Assembly (NCBI RefSeq): GCF_947496855.1
Contig: NZ_CANMED010000001.1
Location: 1,116,001 to 1,180,000 of the forward strand
Source: an uncultured Aquimarina sp.
GTDB lineage: Bacteria; Bacteroidota; Bacteroidia; Flavobacteriales; Flavobacteriaceae
DNA length: 64,000 nucleotides
Direction: 5' to 3'
Positions 36,247-46,020 of the stretch are shown here, one piece after another; position 1 is the first letter of the stretch; the number at the start of each line of letters is the position of its first letter. The position numbers and the translations under genes are program-made. The notes under the pieces were generated by a model. It ran no database searches. It was given only the letters and a program-made list of their open reading frames with translations, and was not told the DNA's origin.

Positions 36247-36495
36247 TTAAATATTGACTTTACTTTCTATCAAATCATAAAAATCTTTGAAGCTTTCGAT
36301 ACCGACAAAATCATCTCCAACCAATTTCACTCCAAAAGTAGCTTCAATAGCTACCACAAGATCCACATAGTCTAAACTATCTAAATCTAACGTTTCCTTC
36401 AGGTTCGCATCGGGAGCAATATCATCCGATTCAACCTCGAATTCTTCTATCAAAAATTCGTCTACTTTTTCGACAATTACACTTGTTTCCATCAT
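36247..36495 (-). CDS. Acyl carrier protein (second)
   Basis: An 82-residue ACP with the phosphopantetheine site S40 in LDLDSLDYVDLVVAIE. It is distinct from the ACP at 26903-27160 (site GLDSIDAL). It lies 23 bp after the stop of the KAS II gene and 8 bp before the acyltransferase gene. It may serve chain initiation or the acyl transfer step. Confidence 0.92.
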   Translation of the reverse strand: MMETSVIVEKVDEFLIEEFEVESDDIAPDANLKETLDLDSLDYVDLVVAIEATFGVKLVGDDFVGIESFKDFYDLIESKVNI

Positions 36496-36518
36496 CTTTC
36501 TCGTAATTTTTTTCTATT

Positions 36519-37736
36519 CTAAACCTTTTTTATAACGATTGCAGAATTTGTGCCCCCAAATCCAAATGAATTCGACAAAAATACATCAATTTTTTTATCT
36601 ACAGTTTCTTTTACCAAATTTAACTTGGTCGAATCTTCATCCGGAGATTCTAAATTAATATTAGGTGCTATGAATGAATTATTCAACATAATTAATGAAT
36701 ATACTATTTCACTAGCTCCCGCCATCCAACATTCATGTCCCGTCATTGATTTTGTAGAACTAACATATGGTTTTGACCCCCCAAAAACTTCATTTATTGC
36801 TTTTGCTTCATTTGCATCTCCTATTGGAGTTGAAGTTGCATGTGCATTTACATAATCTACATCTTCTGGCTTAATGTTAGCCTGTTCTACAGCTCTTTTC
36901 ATAGCTCTAGCCGGGCCTTCTTGATTAGGTGTTGAAATATGATCCCCATTAGAAGAAAAACCATAACCTACAACCTCTCCTAAGATCGTCGCTCCTCTTT
37001 TTACAGCGCTTTCATAAGACTCCATAAATAAAGCTGCACCGCCACCACTTGGTACTAATCCATCTCTTTTACTATCAAAAGGTCTTGATGCTTTCATAGG
37101 ATTTTCTTCATTTATAGAGAAAACTCCTAATCCATCAAAACTACCAAATGCGTAATCATTAATCTCCTGAGCTCCGCCACACAACACATAATCTTGTAAC
37201 CCTTGTTTTATAAGTAAATATCCCATTCCAACAGAATGTGAACCACTGGCACAAGCCGCACTAATTGTAAAATTAATTCCTTTTAACTTAAAAACAGTAG
37301 AAAGATTCATGGTTACCGTAGAGTTCATAGATTTAAAAACCCCTCCGGACCCTACCAAAGTAGTATCTTTCTTAATTCTAATTTTATCAATTGCTTGCAT
37401 CACCGATTCCGCCGTACTATCATTACCAAACAGAATACCGATTTCTTCATTATCTAAAAACTCTTGATCAATACCAGCTTGATCAAATGCCTGTTTTGTT
37501 GCTATATAAGCATATTCAGATTCTGAGCCAAAGCTAACACGTTGTCTTCTACTTAACTCCTTTTTCAGGTCTGGCTTCGGCACTGTTCCTGTTAGCGCAG
37601 ATCGATATCCAAACTCCTTACGAGATGGTTCAAAAATAATACCGGATTTTCCTTGATACAATGACTCTTTAACTTCATCAATATTCGCTCCAATACAAGA
37701 ATAAATTCCCATTCCAGTAATAACTACTCTTCGCAT
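36519..37736 (-). CDS. Beta-ketoacyl-ACP synthase II (FabF-like)
   Basis: A 405-residue KAS II of normal length with C162 in TISAACASGSHS, H299 in NAHATSTPIGD and H334 in KSMTGHECWMAG. It lies 6 bp after the FabG-like gene. With the reductase, ACP and acyltransferase it forms the first block of the pigment operon. It may make the fatty chain of the resorcinol or start the polyene; the sequence alone does not decide. Confidence 0.9.
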   Translation of the reverse strand: MRRVVITGMGIYSCIGANIDEVKESLYQGKSGIIFEPSRKEFGYRSALTGTVPKPDLKKELSRRQRVSFGSESEYAYIATKQAFDQAGIDQEFLDNEEIGILFGNDSTAESVMQAIDKIRIKKDTTLVGSGGVFKSMNSTVTMNLSTVFKLKGINFTISAACASGSHSVGMGYLLIKQGLQDYVLCGGAQEINDYAFGSFDGLGVFSINEENPMKASRPFDSKRDGLVPSGGGAALFMESYESAVKRGATILGEVVGYGFSSNGDHISTPNQEGPARAMKRAVEQANIKPEDVDYVNAHATSTPIGDANEAKAINEVFGGSKPYVSSTKSMTGHECWMAGASEIVYSLIMLNNSFIAPNINLESPDEDSTKLNLVKETVDKKIDVFLSNSFGFGGTNSAIVIKKV

Positions 37737-37742
37737 AATCTC

Positions 37743-38474
37743 TTATGAATAAATTCCTCCATTAATATTAACAACTTCCCCTGTTATATAAGATGCTTTT
37801 TTAGATGCCAAAAAAGTTACTAAATCAGCTACTTCTTCTGCTTCTCCAAAACGATTTACAGGAATCATACGCTTCAACTCTTTCTCATCCATCTCTGCCG
37901 TCATATCTGTTTTTATAAAACCAGGTGCAACTGCGTTTACTGTAATTTTACGTTTTGCTACCTCTTGAGCTAATGCCTTTGTAGCTGCAACTAGCGCTCC
38001 TTTTGCTGCAGAATAATTAACTTGACCAGCAGTTCCTTTTACTCCGGAAACCGAAACAACATTTATAATACGACCGTAACGATTAGTTAGCATTTTCTGA
38101 ATAAGATGATTTGTTACATTGTAAAAACCGTTTAAGCTTATATTCAAAACATCATGCCAGTCTTCTGATTTCATCCACATAAATAAACCATCTCTGGTTA
38201 TTCCTGCATTGTTAACAATCACTTCTATAGTTGCATCCGGATTATCTGTTATCCAACTATCCAGTACCTGATGCGTATTGTCTACATCTGCGACATTAAA
38301 TTTTAGCAACGTACACTGCCCTCCTTGATCTTCGATTATTTTTTTTGTTTCATTAGCAGCAGTATCATTCGATTGATAATTAATCAGAACTGGATACCCT
38401 AGTTCTTTTGCTAATTTCACAGCAATTGCTTTTCCGATTCCTCTGGACCCACCAGTTACAAGGGCGTATTTCAT
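37743..38474 (-). CDS. 3-ketoacyl-ACP reductase (FabG-like SDR)
   Basis: A 243-residue short-chain dehydrogenase with the NADPH motif TGGSRGIG (residues 7-14), NNAG at 88-91, and the catalytic S141, Y154 and K158 (NYSAAKGA). The ending INGGIYS is typical of FabG. It reduces 3-ketoacyl-ACP in the polyene cycle. A 138-bp AT-rich gap separates it from the WG-repeat gene, so a promoter for the long operon probably lies at 38475-38612. Confidence 0.9.
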   Translation of the reverse strand: MKYALVTGGSRGIGKAIAVKLAKELGYPVLINYQSNDTAANETKKIIEDQGGQCTLLKFNVADVDNTHQVLDSWITDNPDATIEVIVNNAGITRDGLFMWMKSEDWHDVLNISLNGFYNVTNHLIQKMLTNRYGRIINVVSVSGVKGTAGQVNYSAAKGALVAATKALAQEVAKRKITVNAVAPGFIKTDMTAEMDEKELKRMIPVNRFGEAEEVADLVTFLASKKASYITGEVVNINGGIYS

Positions 38475-38612
38475 TTACAATTTTGGTTTTAAAACAAAAT
38501 AATTATTAAATTGAAAAATCAACAATTATTCCAAATTAAGATTTAATTAACAATATTAAAAAATTCCTAACAATTTTAACAATCGTCTAATGTTGTTAAT
38601 GTATTAAAAAGT

Positions 38613-39755
38613 CTATTTAATTTTCATAAAAGGCTCTGCGTTTTCAAACCATTTATCCCCTAATAATTTCCCGTCTGATTTTAAAAAGCCCCATTTCTTA
38701 TTATATTTTACCCGCGCCAATCCATCTACAAATCCTTTTTCAGCTACTCTTCCTGACAAAAACCCAAAGCTACCTGACGTGATACCATACTTAGCCTCAA
38801 TAACTAATTCTCCTTTTATATTTACAAATCCCCAATCATCTATTTTCACTGGAGCTAGTCCATTCTCTGCAAAATAATCAACATCATTATACTTATAATC
38901 GATAATTACTTTACCATTAGTATCAATAAACCCCCATTTGTTACCATCATAGACACCAGCATATCCATTTTTAAAAGATTTTGCCTTAACAAACTGAGGC
39001 TCTATAACCCACTTACCTTCTTTATCAATAAAACCTATTTTATCATCTTTTCGAGCAATTGTATATTTTCCACCACTTCTGAAATCCCAAAGCTTAGTAG
39101 CTCCATCTACTTTATTGAAGGAGTTATCTTTAACAATACCATAAACATCTTCTCCTTTTTCAGCTCTCGCAACACCATTTACATAATTACCAATTGATGT
39201 ATACTCTGGTTTAATTACAACGTTTCCTTTATTATCAATAATCCCCCATTGTCCCGATTGATTAGCAAATCTAGCATATCCATTCTGAAAGCCTTTAATA
39301 ACTTTATATGCCGGTTTTACAATAACCTGTCCTTCCGGATTCATCAAACCCACCATATCCTCGCTTCTAACAAAGGCTACACCATTTTTAAAAGGATATA
39401 TTTTTTCTGCATCAGAATACGCTAATTCCTTACCTTTCTTATCAATATAGATCCATTCTTTTTCTTTTAGAACTATAGCAACTCCGCTATTAAAATCTTT
39501 AGCCTTACTAAATTGAGGTTCTAAAAGCCATTGTCCATCTGGATTAATATATCCCCATTTTTTACCCTCTAAAACAAGAGCAACCCCATCTGCAAAATTA
39601 TTTGCTTTTTTATACTTTGGTGAAATTACAAACTCTGCCTTTTTATTAACGTATCCGAATTTCCCTCCTTCTCTTGTCTTTGCAAGTTCTTGAGAAATTA
39701 CTGCTTGTAAACCAAATACTAATGTTAGTGTAATTAAAAATGCTTTTTTCATCAT
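38613..39755 (-). CDS. WG repeat-containing secreted protein
   Basis: A 380-residue protein with a signal peptide (MMKKAFLITLTLVFGLQAVI) and about eight WG repeats, each like KWGYINPDGQWLLEPQFSKA, covering residues 30-375. WG-repeat proteins form beta-rich repeat structures and are common in Bacteroidetes; their role is usually unknown. It sits between the TAL gene and the FabG-like gene with gaps of about 100-140 bp on both sides, so membership in the pigment pathway is uncertain. Confidence 0.88.
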   Translation of the reverse strand: MMKKAFLITLTLVFGLQAVISQELAKTREGGKFGYVNKKAEFVISPKYKKANNFADGVALVLEGKKWGYINPDGQWLLEPQFSKAKDFNSGVAIVLKEKEWIYIDKKGKELAYSDAEKIYPFKNGVAFVRSEDMVGLMNPEGQVIVKPAYKVIKGFQNGYARFANQSGQWGIIDNKGNVVIKPEYTSIGNYVNGVARAEKGEDVYGIVKDNSFNKVDGATKLWDFRSGGKYTIARKDDKIGFIDKEGKWVIEPQFVKAKSFKNGYAGVYDGNKWGFIDTNGKVIIDYKYNDVDYFAENGLAPVKIDDWGFVNIKGELVIEAKYGITSGSFGFLSGRVAEKGFVDGLARVKYNKKWGFLKSDGKLLGDKWFENAEPFMKIK

Positions 39756-39853
39756 ATTTATATTTAAGGTTTATTATTTAGTGCCAAAAATTAAACACAA
39801 GTAAACATGTATAATTTTATAAGGTTTATAAACTAAATCTTAATTCAAAATAT

Positions 39854-41383
39854 TTAGTAGGCATCATTTTCCTTCAAAAAATCTTTAACTTTTTGAACAA
39901 AAGGATATGTAATATAGTCTTTAGTAAAAGGAGGAACTATCTTTTTGATATCCTCAACCAACTTCTGAGTTCTACTTGACAACTTATCTCCAAAATCGAG
40001 ATGTTCCAATGCCTGTACAATGGTCATTAATTCTATTGCTAGAACCTCGAATGTATTCTCGATAACCGTTTTGGTTATATTGGCAGCGTTTGTACCCATA
40101 CTAACAATATCTTGATTATCATTATTATTTGGGATGCTATGAACATACATAGGGTTAGAAAGCATTTGATTCTCTGCAGTTGTAGAAACTGCGGTGAATT
40201 GAATTCCTTGCATTCCGAAATTAAACCCAAGCTTTCCTAAATTAACAAAAGGAGGTAATATATCATTAAGTTTAGAATTCAGAAGATAGTTTAATTGACG
40301 TTCTGCAAGCATTGATAACTTGGTTACTACCAGCTTAAGCTTATCCATTTCTAAAGAAACATAATCTCCATGAAAGTTACCACCATGATACACGTGTTCC
40401 GTTTTTACGTCAATAATAGGATTATCGTTTGCAGAATTTAATTCTTCAATTAATATTCTACCTACGTGTTTTATGGTATCACAAACAGGGCCCAAAATTT
40501 GAGGAACACAACGAAGTGAATAATATTCTTGAACCTTTTCTTTAAAATAGGTATCTCCATTTTGACCAGAATACAAATGTTTTGTGCGGTCTCTGGTTAA
40601 CTGGCTATCGGATAAATGTTCCCTCATTTTACGAGCAACATCCTGTTGCCCTAAATGAAGCTTACTATGATTCAATTCTTCAGAAAGATGATCATCATAA
40701 GCCTCTACTATTTCATTGATGGCCGAAGAACATGAAATTGACCAATCTAATAGTTTCTGCGCATTGATTACATTTACAATACCTATTCCTGTCATTGCAG
40801 AAGTACCATTCATTAAGGCTAACCCTTCTCTAATCTTAACTTCAATTGGCTTAAGATTCAATTCTTTAAAAACGTCAGCAGTATTTCTTCTTTCTCCTTT
40901 ATAGAAAACCTCTCCTTCACCAATAAGTACTAGCGCTAAATGTGCTAATTGCACCAAATCACCACTCGCTCCTACTCCTCCATGTTCAAAAATCAATGGT
41001 GTAATATCGTTATTAATAAGATCTTTTAAACCACTAATTACGGACACATTAACTCCAGATTTGCCTAAGGATAATGTATTAAGCCTAGCTAACATTAACG
41101 CCTTAACAAAATCGGGTTCCATAGCTTTACCAGTTCCTGAAGAATGGCTTCTAATCAAGTTAAACTGGAGTTCTATTCTATCCTTATCATCAATCTTATA
41201 TTGAGCCATTGGCCCGAATCCAGTATTTACTCCGTAGATCACTTTATTTTCAGAAAATTTTTCTAAAAACCTAAAGCTATCATCAACTCTTTTCACTATT
41301 GATTCATCTACAGCAAGCTTCTCATCGTTAAAAATTACGCTGAGAAAATCTTTTATTTCTAACCTTTCTTTTAGTATTAGCAT
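39854..41383 (-). CDS. Tyrosine ammonia-lyase (flexirubin-type cluster)
   Basis: A 509-residue aromatic amino acid ammonia-lyase. The MIO-forming triad is A139-S140-G141 in FEHGGVGASGDLVQL, the active-site tyrosine is Y50 in IYGVNTGFG, and H80 (LIRSHSSGTG) lies at the selectivity position that favours tyrosine. The sequence closely follows the F. johnsoniae tyrosine ammonia-lyase as I remember it. It would make 4-coumarate, the aryl starter of the polyene, for activation by the ligase at 8553-9860. It is divergent from the halogenase-like gene. Confidence 0.92.
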   Translation of the reverse strand: MLILKERLEIKDFLSVIFNDEKLAVDESIVKRVDDSFRFLEKFSENKVIYGVNTGFGPMAQYKIDDKDRIELQFNLIRSHSSGTGKAMEPDFVKALMLARLNTLSLGKSGVNVSVISGLKDLINNDITPLIFEHGGVGASGDLVQLAHLALVLIGEGEVFYKGERRNTADVFKELNLKPIEVKIREGLALMNGTSAMTGIGIVNVINAQKLLDWSISCSSAINEIVEAYDDHLSEELNHSKLHLGQQDVARKMREHLSDSQLTRDRTKHLYSGQNGDTYFKEKVQEYYSLRCVPQILGPVCDTIKHVGRILIEELNSANDNPIIDVKTEHVYHGGNFHGDYVSLEMDKLKLVVTKLSMLAERQLNYLLNSKLNDILPPFVNLGKLGFNFGMQGIQFTAVSTTAENQMLSNPMYVHSIPNNNDNQDIVSMGTNAANITKTVIENTFEVLAIELMTIVQALEHLDFGDKLSSRTQKLVEDIKKIVPPFTKDYITYPFVQKVKDFLKENDAY

Positions 41384-41410
41384 TCGCGAATTAGTAAGTT
41401 TTTTCCAATA

Positions 41411-41456
41411 TTTGTAAAAAAATTAAAGTTTACTCTTTATTTTTACCGTGGGCAAA
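41411..41456. promoter_or_regulatory. Candidate divergent promoters of the TAL and halogenase-like genes
   Basis: The 103-bp gap between the two divergent starts holds Bacteroidetes-like promoter elements. On the minus strand TTTG (41453-41456) lies 20 bp from TAAACTTT (41425-41432). On the plus strand TTTG (41411-41414) lies 16 bp from TACTCTTT (41431-41438). Both resemble the TTTG / TAnnTTTG pattern but deviate from it, so the call is tentative. Confidence 0.35.
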
Positions 41457-41486
41457 TGTAATGTATTTAATGTACCTTTAAAAATT

Positions 41487-42725
41487 ATGAAAAAAGAAAA
41501 TGTAGATGTACTGGTTATTGGTGCTGGTCCGTCAGGCAGTGTGAGTGCTGCTTATCTGAACAAACATGGAATCAATGTTAAGGTAGTTGAAAAAACGAAA
41601 TTCCCTCGATTTCAGGTTGGAGAAAGTTTGATTCCTAGATGCATGGATAATTTTGAAGAAGCAGGCCTTCTCGATTGCCTTATGGAACAGGGATATGAAA
41701 AAAAATACGGTGCCCGATTTATAAAAGATGGAGTTCATGGATGTTTTGACTTTAGCAAAAAGTATGGTGAAGGTTGGGATTGGACTTGGCAAGTACCCAG
41801 AGATCATTTCGATAAAACCTTAACAGATGAAATTATTAGGCAAGGAGTTAGTGTTGATTTTGAAACAGAGGTAACAAATGTAGAATTTAATGGAACCGAT
41901 TCTTTTACTACTGTTAAACACAAGGACGGTTCAGAAAGTCAAATTGAAGCTAAATTCATTATAGATTCTAGTGGTTTTGGACGTGTAATTGCGCGTCAAC
42001 TTGGTCTAGAAGCTTCTCCAAAAATTGCTAAACACGGTTCAATTTTCACCCAGGTAAAAGACATTAATCGCCCTGAAGGAACCGAAGGAACTTTAATAAC
42101 TTTTGAAATTATAGAGACTGAAGTTTGGTTTTGGTACATCCCTTTCTCTAATGGTAACACCAGTATTGGATTTGTAGGGCCTATGGATTGGATCAATAAA
42201 TTCGAAGGAAATAAAACTGAAGTTTTAGAACAAATGATGAAAACTTCTCCATATTATTATGATCAGTTTAAAGATGTGCCTTACCTTTTTGAACCATATA
42301 AAGTAGAGAACATTTCTAAAAATGTTACCAAATTATTTGGAGATGGTTTTGTCCTTACCGGAAATAGTGCTGAGTTTTTGGATCCGGTATTCTCATCTGG
42401 AGTATCGTTTGCTACAGAAACTGGTTTATTGGCTGCCAAATTAGCTGTAAAACAACTAAACAATCAGGAGGTTGATTGGCAAGCTGATTTTGTTGACTAT
42501 ATAAAAGATGGTGTAGATGTGTTTTCTACTTATGTAAAAGAGTGGTATACTGGAAACCTGCAGAAGATTATTTTTCATAAAAACGAGAACCCTGTTTTTA
42601 AAGAACAAATATGTGCTGTATTGGCTGGGTATGTCTGGGATAAAACAAACCCTTTTGTTAAAAAACATAATCGTTTAATTAGAAATGTAGCTAAACTGAT
42701 AGAAATGGAAGAAAATATGTCTTAG
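41487..42725 (+). CDS. Flavin-dependent halogenase-like oxidoreductase
   Basis: A 412-residue flavoprotein of the halogenase / geranylgeranyl-reductase group. It has the FAD motif GAGPSGSVSAAYL near residue 12, the following GESLIPRC, a WTWQVP stretch near 100, and the halogenase signature WxWxIP as WFWYIP near 213-218. DPVFSSGVSFATETG near 300 is typical of this group. Some flexirubins are chlorinated, so ring chlorination is a plausible role, but a hydroxylase or dehydrogenase role is possible. I choose the ATG at 41487, directly before the FAD motif; an ATG at 41448 would add 13 residues. It is the only plus-strand gene tied to the cluster. Confidence 0.82.
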   Translation: MKKENVDVLVIGAGPSGSVSAAYLNKHGINVKVVEKTKFPRFQVGESLIPRCMDNFEEAGLLDCLMEQGYEKKYGARFIKDGVHGCFDFSKKYGEGWDWTWQVPRDHFDKTLTDEIIRQGVSVDFETEVTNVEFNGTDSFTTVKHKDGSESQIEAKFIIDSSGFGRVIARQLGLEASPKIAKHGSIFTQVKDINRPEGTEGTLITFEIIETEVWFWYIPFSNGNTSIGFVGPMDWINKFEGNKTEVLEQMMKTSPYYYDQFKDVPYLFEPYKVENISKNVTKLFGDGFVLTGNSAEFLDPVFSSGVSFATETGLLAAKLAVKQLNNQEVDWQADFVDYIKDGVDVFSTYVKEWYTGNLQKIIFHKNENPVFKEQICAVLAGYVWDKTNPFVKKHNRLIRNVAKLIEMEENMS

Positions 42726-42743
42726 TAATTTCTTCTTACTAAG

Positions 42744-42795
42744 AAATATAGAAACAACAAAGGAGGCACTTGCCTCCTTTGTTGTTTCTATATTT
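42744..42795. terminator. Long perfect hairpin terminator between convergent genes
   Basis: The arms 42744-42768 and 42771-42795 are perfect 25-bp complements (starting aaatatagaaacaacaaa), with aggaggca at the tip of the stem. It lies between the halogenase-like gene stop (42725) and the convergent gene end (42802). It marks the right border of the pigment cluster and probably ends transcription from both sides. Confidence 0.8.
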
Positions 42796-42801
42796 TCATC
42801 C

Positions 42802-44409
42802 TTACTTCTTAGTAGTAACTTTTACCAAAAAATCTTTACTACTACCTTCGAAGCCTTCAATTAATATTTCTGAATCAGAAATTTTCAACACATTGTCAGT
42901 AACAAAATGTTCTAATTTGTCTCCATTATTAACATCTACCAAATTAAAAACCGCCTCCTTTTTAACACTACCAATAACATCATCAATAGTATACGCCATT
43001 AGATACCCTGTAGTAAGATCCCACAAAGGTCCAGGAGATACCTCTTTATCTAAATTTAGGTTAGCAATATGATCCTGATAAAACAAATAATGTTTAGTGT
43101 TAAGATCAACATACTTAAAAGACATTTCTGAAGCACCACGGTTATCTACACGCTGCTGCTTAGGCAATCTCTTAGACCAACTTAATGTCCCATCCGCTAG
43201 AATTTTCGCAACATAAATATCATTAAAGCTCGACGAATATCTTATATCTATACCAATATTAGGATTACTCATATTGTTTGAAAATTGACTTTTTTGTTCT
43301 CCTAGTAAAATTGTACTCCCATCTTCGTTAAACACCATATCTGTAATTTGCATATCTTTAAAATAGGGTCCCAACTTGCTTATTGCTTTCTTACTAATTC
43401 TTTTATCCTCTTTATATTTATTAAGAATTGAATCCGAAAAGTCATAAGTATTGGTTTCCCCAGCAGTATCTTCTTCAGTAAATTTTGATATAAAAAATCC
43501 AATAGGAACAAGCACACTCTCTTTTTTCTTGACATCAAATGATTTCCCAAGTGTACCAGTCACAACAACACCACCTTCTGGGTTTTGAAATATCGCAGGG
43601 ACATAAACAAAATACCCATCCATTTTTATCTTACTTATAGTAAACTCATCAGTATCTTTTTTAAGTTTTAGTAACTCTATAGTACTTTCTGGATTTAAAA
43701 AAAGTGCCTTTTTTTTACTCTTTTCGTCTTTATAAACCCTAGTTAAAAAATAAAAACTCCCTTCATTATCAATTGAAAAACGTAGGTTCATACTTGTAGT
43801 TTTCGTATAAGGCATTTTAACATTATTACTCCAGATCTCGTTAACATTCTCATCAAATACATGTATAGAAAATATATCTATATTTTTAGAACTTTTGTTT
43901 TTTTGGGGTTTTAGCTTGCATACAATTAATAGTTTATTTTCATCAAAAGAAGTTTTATAATAAGATGAGTTCCTTGACACTTCACCTTTTTGGATTACAA
44001 TAGTCTTAAAATCAGTTATTTCCAAACTACCAAGAGCTATTGTTCTAATTCTAAATGATGTAGTTTTAGCTTTCTTATCCCATAAACGATATAGCAGAAT
44101 CAGTTTATCACTTAAACGCTCTACTCCAAGTAATCTCCCCTTTTTTACATCTTTAAAAAAGTCTACTTTCTCTATTCGTTCAATTTCTTTTAGCGTAACT
44201 GGATCAAATTTTTGGATAATCAGATCATAAGATTTATGATTAACTAATTTTATCACATAATCATTATATTTATAAAACTCTTTTAATCTGCCATCGGTTT
44301 CGCCATATTCCTCTCCTACTTCCACAGTAAATTCTTCTGATAATTTTGGATCTTGTGCACATACATTTACCACAATAAGAAGTAATAGGAGTAAAAATCT
44401 ATTTTTCAT
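42802..44409 (-). CDS. Secreted repeat-like protein of unknown function (paralogue A)
   Basis: A 535-residue protein with a signal peptide (MKNRFLLLLLLIVVNVCAQ) and a beta-rich body. Segments such as GSFYFLTRVYKDEKSKKK, MVFNEDGSTILLGEQ and DIYVAKILADGTLSWSKRLP recur in the gene at 46808-48403, so the two are paralogues. The pattern suggests a beta-propeller, but I recognise no named domain. No C-terminal sorting domain is seen, so it is probably periplasmic or loosely surface-bound. Confidence 0.75.
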   Translation of the reverse strand: MKNRFLLLLLLIVVNVCAQDPKLSEEFTVEVGEEYGETDGRLKEFYKYNDYVIKLVNHKSYDLIIQKFDPVTLKEIERIEKVDFFKDVKKGRLLGVERLSDKLILLYRLWDKKAKTTSFRIRTIALGSLEITDFKTIVIQKGEVSRNSSYYKTSFDENKLLIVCKLKPQKNKSSKNIDIFSIHVFDENVNEIWSNNVKMPYTKTTSMNLRFSIDNEGSFYFLTRVYKDEKSKKKALFLNPESTIELLKLKKDTDEFTISKIKMDGYFVYVPAIFQNPEGGVVVTGTLGKSFDVKKKESVLVPIGFFISKFTEEDTAGETNTYDFSDSILNKYKEDKRISKKAISKLGPYFKDMQITDMVFNEDGSTILLGEQKSQFSNNMSNPNIGIDIRYSSSFNDIYVAKILADGTLSWSKRLPKQQRVDNRGASEMSFKYVDLNTKHYLFYQDHIANLNLDKEVSPGPLWDLTTGYLMAYTIDDVIGSVKKEAVFNLVDVNNGDKLEHFVTDNVLKISDSEILIEGFEGSSKDFLVKVTTKK

Positions 44410-44550
44410 ATTTATTTATTTAGGACAAAGTTATTAGTTTCTTAGTTTTTTTCTACAAACGTAGTTCACACCCTGTACATAAAAAACCGCCTCTTCAAAC
44501 TATCCTCTTCTTTATCTACATATAGAATATTTATACGACTCTTTAAAAGA

Positions 44551-44880
44551 TTAATTTAAAATTAATTTCCCTAATGAACTTCCTTCTCTACTACCTCCAT
44601 AAATCCAATATGTATTGGAACTCGTTCTATATTTTGTAGCAGGTTTTACAACTATTTGTTTCTTTTCGAATTCATCAGGATCTGTTCTAGATATTTCTCC
44701 GGTTTCTTCATCAAAAGAAAAAACTGCGGGTATCATTTTAGTATAGTTTTTTGCCTTTTTTACGTCATCGATTTTAGTTACACCAATATTTTTAGGATCA
44801 TCATTAACCACTACTGTTAATTGTCCATTATGATAAATTGGTATCGCACTCAAGTACTCTGGTCCATTACCCAATATCAT
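44551..44880 (-). pseudogene. C-terminal remnant of a paralogue-A-like protein
   Basis: A 109-codon frame without a signal peptide. Its pattern (PAVFSFDEETGEISRTDPDEF, then IYGGSREGSSLGKLILN) resembles the C-terminal end of the secreted paralogues on either side (for example YLMAYTIDDVIGSVKKEAVF, then EGFEGSSKDFLVKV). The N-terminal 400 or so residues are missing. I read it as a decayed third copy, though a short expressed protein cannot be excluded. Confidence 0.5.
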
Positions 44881-45000
44881 TAGTGCAAAATTTTATTATA
44901 TCTTTTTATACATAAAACTTAAAACCAGATTAGCTGCATTGAACTCTAGTATTGAAATAACATAGGAAATTGCGCCCTTTACTTATAGGACACCCAATCA

Positions 45001-46020
45001 TTATTTAATAAGTTTCGCAATACTTTTTAAATCAGAATCTTTAAGGTTGTATGAACCACCCTCTTCTAAATAAATTATTTCACCTGAAACACTATTAATC
45101 ACAGAAATAATCTTTTTCTGATTAAACTGTGTATGCATAAGGTAATAAAAATCTTCTCCGGCTAATATTTTATCATTAAGACTTTCATTAGAGATAATTT
45201 CATATTTATAATTATATTTCGCAAAAAGCTTATCAGCTGTTCTTGTCTTCCCCCAAGTTGCAGCTAAAGCATTGTATTTTTTCAAAACCCACTCTGGCGC
45301 ATACAGCACTTGATCCTTAAGCTCTTTAAGTTTTTCTTTATTTACAATACCATCTTCAATCTTTAGAACCTCTTCGTTATTAAGCTTTCTATTTAATTCT
45401 TGGAAATAATTTTTTATATAACCTAAATCAAAATTATAGAAACCAGGTTCCTCCCCATATTTTTCGTTAATCTTATCAAAACTCCCGATTTTCATCTTCC
45501 CTCCCTCACTATAATTAAAATCTTGTCTTAATCTAATATTAGGGGTGAAAAATATTTCGGCAATATTTGTAGCATCATATTTCAATCTTCCTTTTTTATC
45601 TTTCCTTATTTTTTTAAAGTCCGAAATCATCATAAATTTAAACACAATGAAAGCACCAACGGTTCTAGTTCCAGGCCCCATAAAACCTCCAGTTTTTTGC
45701 TTAGAATAACCACTGTCTACGTGTCTAATGATAGAGAAATCCGCATTGATATAATCTTCTTGTTGATTTTCAAATGTTTCTCGATCAATAAAAATTATTT
45801 CATTAACGGTCCAAATATCTTTTATTAGCGTCTGTAATTTTTCAACATCCAAACTTTCTGGCAACACAAAAACTGTTTTTGTGTTTTTCACTTTTTCAAA
45901 CACTTCTTTTTTATGCCCGACAACATATAAATTAATAGGAGACCTACTTCTACCAACATTAATTTGTGAATAGGTCATAACACTAATTAATAACAAACCG
46001 ATAACTATAATTTTTTTCAT
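45001..46020 (-). CDS. Secreted hypothetical protein
   Basis: A 339-residue protein with a signal peptide (MKKIIVIGLLLISVMTYSQ). The N-terminal part (about 25-90) alternates strands and helices (NTKTVFVLPESLDVEKLQTL, VNEIIFIDRETFEN). I recognise no domain. It lies among the secreted paralogues but is not one of them. It is monocistronic as far as gaps show (120 bp downstream; about 790 bp upstream to the next gene). Confidence 0.7.
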   Translation of the reverse strand: MKKIIVIGLLLISVMTYSQINVGRSRSPINLYVVGHKKEVFEKVKNTKTVFVLPESLDVEKLQTLIKDIWTVNEIIFIDRETFENQQEDYINADFSIIRHVDSGYSKQKTGGFMGPGTRTVGAFIVFKFMMISDFKKIRKDKKGRLKYDATNIAEIFFTPNIRLRQDFNYSEGGKMKIGSFDKINEKYGEEPGFYNFDLGYIKNYFQELNRKLNNEEVLKIEDGIVNKEKLKELKDQVLYAPEWVLKKYNALAATWGKTRTADKLFAKYNYKYEIISNESLNDKILAGEDFYYLMHTQFNQKKIISVINSVSGEIIYLEEGGSYNLKDSDLKSIAKLIK

